From positions 3,574,501 to 3,638,500 of the forward strand of contig NZ_JBBOYD010000001.1 of NCBI RefSeq assembly GCF_038007965.1: DNA of 64,000 nucleotides, written 5' to 3'. The DNA is from Niallia sp. FSL W8-0635. GTDB taxonomy: Bacteria > Bacillota > Bacilli > Bacillales > Cytobacillaceae. Below the pieces are notes generated by a model. It saw only the letters and a list, made by a program, of their open reading frames with translations, did not search any database and was not told the origin of the DNA. Within the stretch, counting starts at the first letter, position 1; each line of letters begins with the position of its first letter. The position numbers were made by a program, and so were the translations under genes. Positions 19,547 to 28,387 of this stretch are shown here, piece after piece.

Positions 19547-20311
19547 TCATAAACTTTTATGTAAACTATTTAATATATACCTCAATTCTTCAATTGGAAT
19601 TTGCCCTGGAGCTGATGCCTTTTTTGCTGCTGCAAAAGTGATAGCAGAGCCAAATATTTCTCCTGCCATTCTACTTAGAGTTCCTTTTCCTCCCATAGAC
19701 ATTGTGACAATCGGTAAATTTCCATCCATTTCTTTCATCGTTGCCGTTGCGTCTAGTAAGGTTAAAACATCTTTAACAGATTGAGGCATAACCGCAATTT
19801 TCGGAATATCCGCACCTAATTGTTCTGCTTTCTGTAATCGAGAAATTATTTCCGCCTTTGATGGTGTTTTTTCAAAATCATGGTTAGATAGAATCACTTT
19901 AATTTCCTGACCATGCGCCTGCTTGATCGTTTCTACAATTGCTGCTTCTTCCATAAATAATTCCAAATCTAATAAATCAATCAGCCCTGTTTCTACCATT
20001 CTGTTATTTAACTGAAAATATGCCTCCTTCTCTATTTGTCTTTCTCCACCCTCATTAGCTGTTCGAAAAGTAAATAATAAGGGAATATTTCCAACCGTAT
20101 TTCTTAATAGATGAAGAGCTTCTATCACACTGCTTATATTATCTACTTCTGAAAAATAATCCACACGCCACTCCATTATATCGATTGGAAGCTCCTTGAG
20201 TAATACTGCCTCTTCCCTTAGTTCTTGGATTGATCTTCCAATAAGGGAAACACATATTTTCGGTATACCTTCACCAATCAAAACATCTCTCACTTTTACA
20301 CTTTTACTCAC
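19547..20311 (-). CDS. aroD: 3-dehydroquinate dehydratase, type I
   Basis: This 254-aa class I enzyme makes 3-dehydroshikimate in the shikimate pathway by a Schiff base mechanism. Visible active-site pieces are MEWRVDYF (substrate-binding Glu/Arg), the general-base His in LSNHDFEKTP (about 143) and the Schiff-base Lys in IPKIAVMPQ (about 170). It starts at GTG with GGAGGG 6 bp upstream. It is 35 bp downstream of aroK, so the two form a two-gene aromatic biosynthesis unit. This gene is named aroC in B. subtilis. Confidence 0.95.
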   Translation of the reverse strand: MSKSVKVRDVLIGEGIPKICVSLIGRSIQELREEAVLLKELPIDIMEWRVDYFSEVDNISSVIEALHLLRNTVGNIPLLFTFRTANEGGERQIEKEAYFQLNNRMVETGLIDLLDLELFMEEAAIVETIKQAHGQEIKVILSNHDFEKTPSKAEIISRLQKAEQLGADIPKIAVMPQSVKDVLTLLDATATMKEMDGNLPIVTMSMGGKGTLSRMAGEIFGSAITFAAAKKASAPGQIPIEELRYILNSLHKSL

Positions 20312-20346
20312 CTTTTTCCCTCCAACAACATTCTTCTCTCTTTTAT

Positions 20347-20874
20347 TTAAACAAGATCTAATGAGTCTATAATGGAATCTACTATTTCCACTAGCTCTTT
20401 CCCATCCAATTTCACTTTCAAATGATGGTTAACATAGATTGCCTTTCTCTCATTAAATAATTTCTTTATCTCTTCCTCTGATTTCCCTTGCAGCACCGGT
20501 CTACTATCGATAATAAATGGAATTCTTTCCCTCCATGCTTTAAAAGGCATATCTAAATATAAGACAATGCCATTTTCTAGACAATTTTCCCGAATATCTT
20601 CTTGTAAAAATGCTCCCCCCCCAAGAGATATAACTTTTTTTGTCTGTTTGGATAAAGCTATAATCATCTCTTTCTCTTTTTTCCGAAAGAATTCCTCTCC
20701 ATAATGATGAAAAATTTCGGTCACCGTCATGTTATATTCTTTTTCTAATTGATGATCAATATCGACAAAGTCCCTTTGAAGTTTATTTGCTAACGCCTTT
20801 CCAATCGTTGTTTTTCCTACTCCCATAAATCCAATTAATAAAATACTTTTCTCTTTCGCTAATTCCTTTTGCAA
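20347..20874 (-). CDS. aroK: Shikimate kinase
   Basis: This cytosolic kinase of about 175 aa phosphorylates shikimate with ATP. The P-loop GFMGVGKTTIG is near residue 17, FVDIDHQLE supplies the substrate and Mg Asp residues, FFRKKE the substrate Arg, and GGGAFLQ the shikimate-binding GGG motif. The LID arginine is expected near RIPFIIDSRPVL. The frame allows TTG at 20880 or 20874. The second is better spaced (7 bp) from GGGGG, so I use it. It is the first gene of aroK-aroD. The 20881-21165 gap upstream is AT-rich with no gene visible. Confidence 0.93.
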   Translation of the reverse strand: MQKELAKEKSILLIGFMGVGKTTIGKALANKLQRDFVDIDHQLEKEYNMTVTEIFHHYGEEFFRKKEKEMIIALSKQTKKVISLGGGAFLQEDIRENCLENGIVLYLDMPFKAWRERIPFIIDSRPVLQGKSEEEIKKLFNERKAIYVNHHLKVKLDGKELVEIVDSIIDSLDLV

Positions 20875-21165
20875 CTTCAAGCCCCCTATAATCTATGTCC
20901 GCCAAAAATCTTTCTTTCATTATAAGGGAAATACAGTCTATATCCTAGCAGATTATTAGGAATAAAACGGATACTCCTTTCATAAAATGTAGCGAATAAA
21001 ACGATAATCTTCCTCAAAGATAAATTCAGCTCTATTCTACGTCTTAATTCTCATTCATGCATTTCTATTCTCTATTAGTCATTTCATTCAACCCTTTCAT
21101 TTTGTCAAGTTATTAGCCTTATTAACTTATAAAACCCTTTTACATTATTAATCTCAAAAACTTAT

Positions 21166-21180
21166 TTATAATAATTATAA
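21166..21180. promoter_or_regulatory. PerR box upstream of katA
   Basis: TTATAATAATTATAA matches the PerR operator consensus TTATAATNATTATAA at every position. It lies just upstream of the predicted katA -35 element. This predicts peroxide induction through the metal-dependent repressor PerR. Confidence 0.9.
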
Positions 21181-21187
21181 AATTATA

Positions 21188-21218
21188 TTGATTTTTTATT
21201 TATAGATGATATTATAAT
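21188..21218 (+). promoter_or_regulatory. katA SigA promoter
   Basis: TTGATT (21188-21193) and TATAAT (21213-21218) are separated by 19 bp, 40 bp upstream of the start codon. The long spacing and the flanking PerR box fit a regulated promoter. Confidence 0.6.
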
Positions 21219-21258
21219 ATACATATGCTAAAGAACTAAATTATGAGGTGATTTTTAT

Positions 21259-22713
21259 ATGTCAAATAATCGATTAACAACTAGCTGGGGAGCACCAGTT
21301 GGGGACAACCAAAATTCTATTACTGCTGGACATCGTGGGCCAACATTAATACAAGATGTACATTTACTTGAAAAATTAGCTCATTTTAATAGAGAACGTG
21401 TACCGGAGCGTGTTGTTCATGCTAAAGGGGCTGGAGCTCATGGTTATTTTGAGGTTACAAATGACTTAACAAAATACACAAAAGCTAACTTCCTATCTGA
21501 AGTAGGCAAAAGAACACCAATGTTCATTCGTTTTTCAACAGTTGCTGGGGAACTAGGTTCTGCTGATACTGTTCGTGATCCACGTGGATTTGCAGTGAAA
21601 TTTTATACAGAAGACGGAAATTATGACATCGTTGGTAACAATACACCTGTATTCTTTATCCGTGATGCAATTAAATTCCCTGATTTCATCCATACACAAA
21701 AAAGAGATCCAAAAACACACTTAAAAAACCCAACAGCTGTATGGGATTTCTGGTCTCACTCACCTGAATCTCTACACCAAGTATCCATTCTTATGTCAGA
21801 TCGTGGTATTCCTGCAACACTTCGTCATATGCACGGATTCGGAAGCCATACCTTTAAATGGGTGAACGAAGATGGAGAAGGCGTATGGGTTAAATATCAT
21901 TTCAAAACAGAACAAGGGGTTAAAAACCTTGATGTAAATCTAGCTGCTAAGCTTGCTGGGGAAAATCCTGATTATCATACAGAAGATTTATTTAATGCGA
22001 TTGAAAAAGGAGATTTTCCTGCTTGGACACTTTATGTTCAAATCATGCCATTAGAGGATGCAGATACGTACCGTTTTGATCCATTCGATGTAACAAAAGT
22101 ATGGTCACAAAAAGATTATCCTTTAATTGAAGTAGGTCGTATGGTACTTAATCGTAATCCAGAAAACTACTTTGCAGAAGTGGAGCAAGCTACTTTCTCT
22201 CCTGGAACATTAGTACCTGGTGTAGAAGTATCTCCTGATAAAATGCTACAAGGTCGTTTATTTGCTTATAGTGATGCACATCGTTACCGTGTTGGTGCAA
22301 ACCATAATGCACTTCCAATTAACCGTCCTCGCAATGAAGTAAATAACTATCAACGCGATGGCCAAATGCGCTTTGATGGCAATGGTGGCGGTTCTGTTTA
22401 TTACGAGCCAAATAGCTTTAGCGGTCCAAAAGAAACACCTGAAAACAAAACAACTCCATTTGCAGTATCTGGAGTAGCAGAAAGTGTTGCATATGATCAT
22501 AACGATCATTACACACAAGCAGGAGATCTTTATCGCTTATTGTCTACAGAAGAACGTGAAAGATTAGTGGCAAACATTGTTGGCGCAATGAAACCAGTAG
22601 AATTAGAAGAAATCAAACTTCGTCAAATCGGTCACTTCTACAAAGCAGACCCTGAATACGGCACAAAAGTTGCTGAAGGTTTAGGCTTAAGTGTACCAGA
22701 GACAGTAAAATAA
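21259..22713 (+). CDS. katA: Catalase, heme, small-subunit clade 3
   Basis: This 484-aa cytosolic catalase converts hydrogen peroxide to water and oxygen. The catalytic His lies in [16 protein letters not shown] (about 57), the Asn in [14 protein letters not shown] (about 130), and the proximal Tyr region reads [14 protein letters not shown] (about 335-348). NADPH-binding positions typical of clade 3 are expected from the length. The start has GAGGTGATTTTT upstream. The gene stands alone with a PerR box and a terminator, matching vegetative KatA regulation in bacilli. Confidence 0.97.
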   Translation: MSNNRLTTSWGAPVGDNQNSITAGHRGPTLIQDVHLLEKLAHFNRERVPERVVHAKGAGAHGYFEVTNDLTKYTKANFLSEVGKRTPMFIRFSTVAGELGSADTVRDPRGFAVKFYTEDGNYDIVGNNTPVFFIRDAIKFPDFIHTQKRDPKTHLKNPTAVWDFWSHSPESLHQVSILMSDRGIPATLRHMHGFGSHTFKWVNEDGEGVWVKYHFKTEQGVKNLDVNLAAKLAGENPDYHTEDLFNAIEKGDFPAWTLYVQIMPLEDADTYRFDPFDVTKVWSQKDYPLIEVGRMVLNRNPENYFAEVEQATFSPGTLVPGVEVSPDKMLQGRLFAYSDAHRYRVGANHNALPINRPRNEVNNYQRDGQMRFDGNGGGSVYYEPNSFSGPKETPENKTTPFAVSGVAESVAYDHNDHYTQAGDLYRLLSTEERERLVANIVGAMKPVELEEIKLRQIGHFYKADPEYGTKVAEGLGLSVPETVK

Positions 22714-22726
22714 TAACATCTTGTTG

Positions 22727-22756
22727 AAAACCCCTCTATCTTGGAGGGTTTTTTCT
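22727..22756 (+). terminator. katA terminator
   Basis: AACCCCTC / GGAGGGTT stem followed by T6, 14 bp after the katA stop codon. Confidence 0.85.
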
Positions 22757-22802
22757 TTATTTAAAGTCACTAATGCTTTAAGACTCTTGATTTGTTAGTA
22801 AA

Positions 22803-23039
22803 TTACCCTTTTTGGTAGAACTTCAAACTAATTTTATGACGATCTTGAACAGATACTTGCGGCTTTTTCTGCTTTACTTGCGACTTTCCTCCTTTACTTG
22901 CGACTCTCCCTCCTTTACTTGCGACTCTCCTTCCTTTACTTGCAACTTCCCTTCCTTTACTTGCAACTTCCCTCCCTTTACTTGCGACTCTCCTCCTTTT
23001 ACTTGCAACTCCGCCTCTTAATTTTCTCGCCCGCTCCAT
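22803..23039 (-). CDS. Doubtful repeat-encoded basic protein
   Basis: The minus-strand frame over the 21-bp repeats would give a 78-aa Arg/Lys-rich protein built of a seven-residue unit (VASKGRE-like), starting MERARKLRGG. No convincing ribosome-binding site precedes its ATG, and the opposite strand is also open through the repeats, as expected from a 21-bp period. It is listed only because the repeat may be translated; more likely it is a non-coding satellite. Confidence 0.2.
   Translation of the reverse strand: MERARKLRGGVASKRRRVASKGREVASKGREVASKGRRVASKGGRVASKGGKSQVKQKKPQVSVQDRHKISLKFYQKG
22873..23018. repeat. Seven tandem 21-bp repeats
   Basis: Seven imperfect units start at 22873, 22893, 22914, 22935, 22956, 22977 and 22998. 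Each begins TTTACTTGCRACT and ends in a pyrimidine run such as CTCCCTCC. All are 21 bp except the first (20 bp). Because 21 is a multiple of three, both strands stay open. On the minus strand the units carry GGAGGG sequences resembling ribosome-binding sites. There are no spacers, so this is not a CRISPR array. Confidence 0.9.
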
Positions 23040-23114
23040 ATCTCAATTATTTGAAAAATCAACCAGAAACCGATACTCTTAGGATAGTAAAAACTATTCT
23101 AACGAGGTGAAATA

Positions 23115-23975
23115 ATGGAATTATCAATCAATTCGACAAAAATACTTAGTAATGGAGTAGAAATTCCTTATTTGGGTTTTGGTGTTTTTTTAGTGAATGA
23201 TCCAAAAGAATGTGAACAAAGTGTCCTTGCAGCTATTAAAAATGGCTATCGTTCTATTGATACGGCAACAAGATATGAAAACGAGGAATTTGTAGGAAAT
23301 GCTATAAAAGCTGCTGATGTACCTCGTGAGGAATTATTCATTACGACAAAGGTTTGGGTAACGGACTTCGGCTATGAAGAAACGAAGAAAGCATTTCATG
23401 AATCCCTAAAAAAATTACAGCTTGATTATTTAGATTTATATCTTATTCATTGGGCTGCACCTGGTTACGAGGAAACATGGCGAGCGCTTGAGGATCTTTA
23501 CGAAGAAGGACTAGTTCGTGCTATTGGTGTATGTAACTTCCAAATTCACCATTTTGAGAAATTGGCTGAAACAGCAAGAATAACACCAATGTTAAACCAA
23601 GTAGAAACACATCCGCTTTTCCAACAAGTTGAATTAAGAAATTATATGGCACAGCATAATATCGCACATGAAGCATGGGCTCCACTTGGACAAGGTAAAA
23701 ATGGATTATTTGAATTACCAGTTTTAGCGGAGATTGCAAAAAAGCATAATAAAACAGTTGCTCAAGTTATTTTACGCTGGCATTTAGAACGAGATACGAT
23801 TATTATTCCTAAATCTGTACATGAGCATCGTATTATTGAAAATGCTGATTTATTTGACTTTACACTCGATGCAGATGATATTAAAACGATTACTTCCTTA
23901 GATACTAATCAACGAAGCTTCGGTAATCCAGATGATATCGAACGTTTTAAAGCAATGCAGGAAGCAGCAAAGTAA
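23115..23975 (+). CDS. Aldo/keto reductase (AKR5-like)
   Basis: This 286-aa NADPH-dependent TIM-barrel reductase carries the catalytic tetrad: Asp in SIDTATRYENE, the nearby Tyr, Lys in ITTKVWV, and His in LYLIHWAAPG. The cofactor tail IIIPKSVHEHRIIENADLF is near residue 235. It resembles bacillar YvgN/YtbE methylglyoxal or aldehyde reductases; the exact substrate cannot be read. ATG is preceded by AACGAGGTGAAATA. It is a single gene with its own terminator. Confidence 0.92.
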   Translation: MELSINSTKILSNGVEIPYLGFGVFLVNDPKECEQSVLAAIKNGYRSIDTATRYENEEFVGNAIKAADVPREELFITTKVWVTDFGYEETKKAFHESLKKLQLDYLDLYLIHWAAPGYEETWRALEDLYEEGLVRAIGVCNFQIHHFEKLAETARITPMLNQVETHPLFQQVELRNYMAQHNIAHEAWAPLGQGKNGLFELPVLAEIAKKHNKTVAQVILRWHLERDTIIIPKSVHEHRIIENADLFDFTLDADDIKTITSLDTNQRSFGNPDDIERFKAMQEAAK

Positions 23976-23999
23976 TTTTCAAAGTTTCTATCAACGATA

Positions 24000-24033
24000 A
24001 AAGCATACCAAATCATCCATTGGTATGCTTTTA
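24000..24033 (+). terminator. Terminator of the aldo/keto reductase gene
   Basis: AAAGCATACCA / TGGTATGCTTT stem followed by TATTTTT, 25 bp after the stop codon. Confidence 0.85.
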
Positions 24034-24061
24034 TTTTTCTCAAAAACCCCTATCCAATCAA

Positions 24062-24187
24062 CTACTGTTTCTTATTAGTAGAAGCCCATTGGTTATCAGT
24101 TGCTGTCTTATTCTGTTTTTTACTTGTAACTTCTGTATTGGCAGTTGCCCATTGGTTATTCACTTCAGATTTTTTCTGTTTCGCCAT
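24062..24187 (-). CDS. 41-aa Asn/Gln/Lys-rich small protein
   Basis: This short gene starts at ATG 24187 with a strong GGGAGGTT site 6 bp upstream. The product starts MAKQKKSEVNNQWATANTEV and contains two copies of a NQWA(T/S)xN motif separated by a Lys/Thr-rich spacer. It has no signal peptide or membrane segment. Composition and internal repeat recall small spore-type proteins (gamma SASP-like), but I do not recognise a family. It faces the aldo/keto reductase terminator; 24188-24403 upstream contains no other gene that I can see. Confidence 0.65.
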   Translation of the reverse strand: MAKQKKSEVNNQWATANTEVTSKKQNKTATDNQWASTNKKQ

Positions 24188-24403
24188 GTTCGTAACCTCC
24201 CACTAGTAGTATCAACGTACAATTCTAGTATGAGATAAAGTGGCTAAGATTATGAACACAACAGAAAATCTTTTCCTAAAGTGAAACTTTCAACAGCGGG
24301 GCCACACAGATAGTAAGTTAAGACAATCAGACCCTTCTTCCTCGAATTCTCATTAAAAAAGATAAAAGTCTTCCTGTCCGTTAATTATGGAAAAAACTAA
24401 ACT

Positions 24404-26836
24404 TTAAAGCTTCAAACGCTGCAAGCGAAGAGCATTTAATACAACCGATATGGAGCTAAATGCCATAGCAGCACCAGCAAGCCAAGGTGCTAACAAACCT
24501 ATTGCTGCAATAGGTATTCCAAGGGTATTGTAGCCGAATGCCCAGAATAAATTTTGCTTAATGTTAATCATTGTCTTTCTGCTTATTAAAATGCTATCCC
24601 CAATTGCCTGTAAATCTCCTCTGATTAGAGTAATATCGGCTGCTTCCATAGCAATATCTGTACCAGTTCCGATTGCCATTCCTATATCCGCGAGGGCAAG
24701 AGCAGGTGCATCATTTATTCCATCCCCAACCATAGCTACTTTTTTACCTTGTTGTTGTAGCTTTTTAACAGCCTCTGCCTTTCCATTAGGTAATACCTCT
24801 GCAATGATATGTTCAATACCAGCTTGTCTTCCTATTGCTTCCGCAGTTTGCTGGTTGTCTCCAGTGATCATGATGACATCCAGATTCATCTGTTTCAATC
24901 GTTTAATTGCCGCTTTTGATGTTTCTTTAATCGTATCTGCCACAGCTAAAAGACCTGCATATTTCCCATTAATACTTATAAGCATGGCGGTTTTCCCTTG
25001 GGATTCAAGCTCTTTCATTTTAGGAAGAACTTTTCCAACATTGATACGGTAACGATCCATCAATCGTCGAGTTCCGACTAATATATCGTTTCCATCCACG
25101 TTTGCTCGTATTCCATAGCCAGGAATTGCTTCGAATTCAGTTGAATCATGAAGTACAATCCCTCGACCAGTTATGCCTTTGACAATCGCTTCAGCAAGAG
25201 GATGCTCCGATTTGCTTTCTGCTGCCCCAACTAAGGATAGCAATTCTGCTTCTTTCCATTCTGTTACTACGTCGGTTAATACAGGCTTTCCATTTGTGAC
25301 CGTTCCAGTTTTATCTAATAAAATGGTATCAATTTTATGTGTCATTTCAAGGTGTTCTCCACCTTTAAATAAAATCCCATATTCTGCCGCTCTACCTGAT
25401 CCAGCCATAATAGAGGTCGGAGTAGCTAAACCAAGTGCACAAGGACAAGCAATAACCAATACCGCAATTAGCTTCTCGAGACTTTCTGCAAAATCACCAG
25501 GTGTCATGATGAAATACCAGAAAAGGAACGTAATAAGTGCAAGACTTACTACAATTGGAACAAAAATACCTGAAATATGATCTGCCAAGCGTTGTATTGG
25601 TGCCTTAGATCCTTGTGCTTCTTCCACTACTTTAATAATTTGCGCAAGTGCTGTCTCTCTGCCGACCTTTGTTGCCCTCATTTTTAAGAAACCATTTTTA
25701 TTAATGGTTGCGCCAATTACTGAATCTCCCACTTGCTTATCGACTGGTATGCTTTCACCAGTAAGCATCGATTCATCTATCGCTGACTGTCCTTCGATGA
25801 TTTCTCCATCAACAGGGATTTTATCTCCAGGCTTAATAAGTAGTGTTTCTCCTACTAAAACTTCTTCAAGAGGAATTTCCTTCTGTTCTCCATCTCGAAA
25901 TACAATAGCAGTTTTCGCTTGAAGTCCCATAAGTTTTTTTATCGCTTCCGAGGATCGTCCCTTTGCTTTCGTTTCAAATAATTTACCAAGAATAATTAAC
26001 GTAATTAGAATGGCGCTTGTTTCAAAATATAGACCAACAGGATGACCAAGATGTCCTAAAGTCTGGAAGGAAAGATAAACACTATAAAAATAAGCGGCGG
26101 AAGTTCCTAATGCAACAAGAACATCCATATTGGCACTCTTATTTTTTAATGCTTTGTATGCTCCTACATAAAACTGCTTCCCTACAAAAAATTGTATCGG
26201 TGTTGCCAGAGCCATTTGTACCCACGGATTCATGAATATCTTTGGTACATAGAGAAAGGCAGTAAATGTAAAGTGACCAACCATCGCCCATAATAGAGGA
26301 AGAGATAAAACCATGGAAAAAATAAATTTCCGTTTTTGTCTTTGATATTCTGCTTCCTTTTTATTTAGGCTTGCTTGCTTAGACTCCTTCTTCGTTGCCC
26401 CGTAACCAAGCTTATTTATTTTTTCAATTAATTCATCTGTAGCAACACTTGCTGGATTGTATTCAATTGTTGCATTTTCTAATGCAAGATTAACAGTTGC
26501 CTTATTAACGCCAGACATCTTATTTAACCCTTTTTCTATCCTTGTAGCACAGGCTGCACATGTCATTCCTGAAATATCTAATTCCAGTTTTTCTGTGATT
26601 ATTCCATAGCCTAATCCTTCCACTTTATCTTTAATTTCATTTGTTGAAAGTTGCTCTTCTCTATACTTAACGGTTGCCTTTTCAAGCGCCAAATTGACTG
26701 TTGCCTGCTCTACACCTTGCATCTTATTTAACCCTTTTTCAATACGAGTGGCACAAGCTGCACATGTCATTCCCGTAATCTCAAAAGTTTGTTCCTTTAT
26801 TTTGCCCTTACTCTTCATAATACTTTGTTCGGCCAT
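24404..26836 (-). CDS. copA: Copper-exporting P1B-type ATPase
   Basis: This 810-aa Cu(+) export pump of the plasma membrane has two N-terminal heavy-metal domains with [14 protein letters not shown] (about 21-34 and 90-103), eight helices, and the CPC copper motif in [12 protein letters not shown]. It also has the phosphorylation motif DKTGT, TGES in the actuator domain, HP in SEHPLAEAI and [11 protein letters not shown] chose ATG 26836 ([10 protein letters not shown]) from AAGGAG 9 bp upstream; the frame open to 26905 runs through the operator region. It is last in csoR-copZ-copA, with its own CsoR-like operator just upstream. Confidence 0.96.
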   Translation of the reverse strand: MAEQSIMKSKGKIKEQTFEITGMTCAACATRIEKGLNKMQGVEQATVNLALEKATVKYREEQLSTNEIKDKVEGLGYGIITEKLELDISGMTCAACATRIEKGLNKMSGVNKATVNLALENATIEYNPASVATDELIEKINKLGYGATKKESKQASLNKKEAEYQRQKRKFIFSMVLSLPLLWAMVGHFTFTAFLYVPKIFMNPWVQMALATPIQFFVGKQFYVGAYKALKNKSANMDVLVALGTSAAYFYSVYLSFQTLGHLGHPVGLYFETSAILITLIILGKLFETKAKGRSSEAIKKLMGLQAKTAIVFRDGEQKEIPLEEVLVGETLLIKPGDKIPVDGEIIEGQSAIDESMLTGESIPVDKQVGDSVIGATINKNGFLKMRATKVGRETALAQIIKVVEEAQGSKAPIQRLADHISGIFVPIVVSLALITFLFWYFIMTPGDFAESLEKLIAVLVIACPCALGLATPTSIMAGSGRAAEYGILFKGGEHLEMTHKIDTILLDKTGTVTNGKPVLTDVVTEWKEAELLSLVGAAESKSEHPLAEAIVKGITGRGIVLHDSTEFEAIPGYGIRANVDGNDILVGTRRLMDRYRINVGKVLPKMKELESQGKTAMLISINGKYAGLLAVADTIKETSKAAIKRLKQMNLDVIMITGDNQQTAEAIGRQAGIEHIIAEVLPNGKAEAVKKLQQQGKKVAMVGDGINDAPALALADIGMAIGTGTDIAMEAADITLIRGDLQAIGDSILISRKTMINIKQNLFWAFGYNTLGIPIAAIGLLAPWLAGAAMAFSSISVVLNALRLQRLKL

Positions 26837-26849
26837 ATCGCAAAACTCC

Positions 26850-26871
26850 TTATACCTATATAGGGTATATA
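26850..26871. promoter_or_regulatory. CsoR-type operator upstream of copA
   Basis: TATACCTATATAGGGTATAT is a near-palindrome of the ATACCC/GGGTAT type bound by CsoR. It lies between the copZ terminator and the copA start. It suggests copA can be transcribed separately under copper control. Confidence 0.65.
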
Positions 26872-26883
26872 TGATTGAAAATA

Positions 26884-26909
26884 AAAATGTGCTGAAACCG
26901 CACATTTTT
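26884..26909 (-). terminator. Terminator-like hairpin between copZ and copA
   Basis: AAAAATGTGC / GCACATTTTT stem with T-rich 3' side on the minus strand, 10 bp after the copZ stop. Partial termination would favour the small chaperone over the pump. Confidence 0.75.
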
Positions 26910-26918
26910 AATATTGTA

Positions 26919-27125
26919 TTACTTTACATCATAACCCTGCTCGTCAATTGCTTCTTTAATTGTTTCAAGTGCAACTTCGCTAGCATTGTATGCTACATCT
27001 ACTAATCCTTCTTTCAGGTTTACTTTCACAGCGGAAACGCCTGCAAGCTCCCCTACACTTCCTTCTACCGCATTTACACAATGATTACAAGACATTCCTT
27101 CTACTTTTAACGTTACATTTTCCAT
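26919..27125 (-). CDS. copZ: Copper chaperone
   Basis: This 68-aa single heavy-metal-associated domain has the Cu-binding GMSCNHC loop at about residues 10-16. It carries cytosolic Cu(+) to CopA. ATG 27125 (MENVTLK) has AAGGAG 8 bp upstream; the three extra codons in the frame are leader. It is 12 bp downstream of csoR, so the two are co-transcribed. Confidence 0.95.
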   Translation of the reverse strand: MENVTLKVEGMSCNHCVNAVEGSVGELAGVSAVKVNLKEGLVDVAYNASEVALETIKEAIDEQGYDVK

Positions 27126-27137
27126 TTTGAACACTCC

Positions 27138-27464
27138 TTATTTTTTCATTAATTTTTGAATGGTTGTTAATACCTCGTCAACAACCTCCATGTCTCCCTC
27201 TTGGATACGTTCCACTACACAGTTTTTCAAATGGCCTTCTAACAATATCTTGGCAACGCTATTTAAAGCAGATTGTGTTGCAGAAATTTGTGTAATAACA
27301 TCATCGCAATACGTATCTTTTTCTATTAAGCCTTTTATCCCTCTAATTTGGCCTTCAATACGATTTAACCTGGTGACTAAATTCTGTTTTACTTTATCTG
27401 AATGATGACTTCTTCGGTCACTTGTAACATGGCAGCTTTCTATTTCAAGCTCGTTATTGTCCAA
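27138..27464 (-). CDS. csoR: Copper-sensing repressor CsoR
   Basis: This 108-aa all-helical DUF156 repressor carries the Cu(+)-ligand set Cys-His-Cys: YCDDVITQ (Cys), GHLKNCV (His and Cys). The DNA-binding Arg/Lys-rich start reads RRSHHSDKVKQNLVTRLNRIEGQIRGI. I chose TTG 27464 (LDNNELEIE) because GGGGGA lies 6 bp upstream and family members are about 100 aa; longer frames run into the operator. Copper binding should release it from the two palindromes here, inducing copZ and copA. Confidence 0.93.
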   Translation of the reverse strand: MDNNELEIESCHVTSDRRSHHSDKVKQNLVTRLNRIEGQIRGIKGLIEKDTYCDDVITQISATQSALNSVAKILLEGHLKNCVVERIQEGDMEVVDEVLTTIQKLMKK

Positions 27465-27498
27465 TAAAATTCCCCCTGTGTTCTTTCTCATATTTATA

Positions 27499-27520
27499 TT
27501 ATACCCCCGTATGGTATAAA
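27499..27520. promoter_or_regulatory. CsoR operator upstream of csoR
   Basis: TTATACCCCCGTATGGTATAA has the G/C-box core and flanking ATAC/GTAT arms of known CsoR operators. It sits about 35 bp upstream of the csoR start. Confidence 0.75.
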
Positions 27521-27610
27521 TGTAAAATGAAATGATTTGACAATTTTGTGAATCATTCATTAAACTCACTCTTTTCCACTAATATAACCGAAATATGATA
27601 TATTATTGCT

Positions 27611-28258
27611 ATGAAAAATATTACTCAAATTCCTCGTCTATCATTAAGAGAACAAATATATGACCGGTTACGATCAGCAATCATTCATCTTGAATTGAAG
27701 CCTGGTGAGAGAATTAACGATAAAGCATTGGCTGAACAATTTGGAGTAAGCAGGACACCTGTACGAGAAGCTCTCAAAAAATTGGAGGATGAAGGCTTAA
27801 TTGTAACTTCTCCAGGTTCTGAAACAATTGTTAGCCTAATTGAAGTAGACCAAGCAATGCATGCCTTTACTGTAGTAGCCGCTCTCCATGGATTAGCAGC
27901 GAAATTAGCTTTCTCCACTTTGACTGCCGATCATACCGAACAAATGACTACAATAAATAGCAAATTTGCTGAAGCTCTAAAAGCAGAGGATAAGTATCGA
28001 GCAATTCAATTGGATGATCAATTTCATAGGATTATTTTAGAAGCAGCTCAGAATCCAGAAATAACGCTAGCCTTAGATCGCCTTCTTCCAAAAATTAGAC
28101 GACTTGAGTTAGTAAAATTTAATGCCTTCGATGGACAAAAGTCCATTAAACAACATCAGGAAATTATTACGTGTATATCTAATGGGAACAAGAGCCAGCT
28201 TCCAACATTGATTGAAAATAATTGGCTAAGCTTAGCTGAATATTTAACTGAAAAGTAA
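27611..28258 (+). CDS. GntR-family regulator, FadR/FCD subgroup
   Basis: This 215-aa regulator has an N-terminal winged helix-turn-helix (SLREQIYDRLRSAI ... VSRTPVREALKKLEDEGLI, about 10-70) and a helical FCD ligand domain (about 80-205), whose metal-site pattern reads DDQFHRIIL and QHQEII. The effector is unknown; FCD domains often bind metal plus a carboxylate. No ribosome-binding site is visible before the ATG, and TATATT lies 6-11 bases upstream, so the mRNA may be leaderless. It stands alone beside the csoR promoter; its target is unknown. Confidence 0.85.
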   Translation: MKNITQIPRLSLREQIYDRLRSAIIHLELKPGERINDKALAEQFGVSRTPVREALKKLEDEGLIVTSPGSETIVSLIEVDQAMHAFTVVAALHGLAAKLAFSTLTADHTEQMTTINSKFAEALKAEDKYRAIQLDDQFHRIILEAAQNPEITLALDRLLPKIRRLELVKFNAFDGQKSIKQHQEIITCISNGNKSQLPTLIENNWLSLAEYLTEK

Positions 28259-28280
28259 CATGATTCACTCTTACATTAAG

Positions 28281-28381
28281 CGAGGAGATTCCCCTACTGC
28301 CCGTTAGTTGAACCATTCGGACCTATACGGGCAGTTAATCTCCCACCTATCTTCATCGGATTCTCCTAAAGCATGCAGGTG
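28281..28381. repeat. Palindromic structured element, possibly a mobile-element remnant
   Basis: The nested inverted repeats GGAGATT/AATCTCC (28284-28290, 28337-28343) and ACTGCCCGT/ACGGGCAGT (28296-28304, 28327-28335) form a strong cruciform. They are followed by a weaker CACCT/AGGTG pair. The GC-rich core contrasts with the flanks, and there is no T-run, so it is not a standard terminator. Such structures resemble IS200/IS605 ends or REP-like elements, which is inference. It lies between the GntR and MarR genes, and no coding frame is evident. Confidence 0.5.
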
Positions 28382-28387
28382 AGTGCC

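Noticed and set aside
22873..23018. Possible CRISPR array
   Set aside because: Units are contiguous 21-bp repeats without spacers, and no cas genes are present.
22812..23021. Plus-strand frame of 69 aa over the 21-bp repeats
   Set aside because: It is open only because the repeat length is a multiple of three; there is no ribosome-binding site and the composition is Ser/Pro/Cys/Phe noise.
24561..25922. Several plus-strand frames across copA (up to 163 aa)
   Set aside because: These are antisense shadows of a well-conserved ATPase with no initiation signals.
28281..28381. Simple terminator for the GntR or MarR gene
   Set aside because: The stem is strong, but neither strand has a following T-run.
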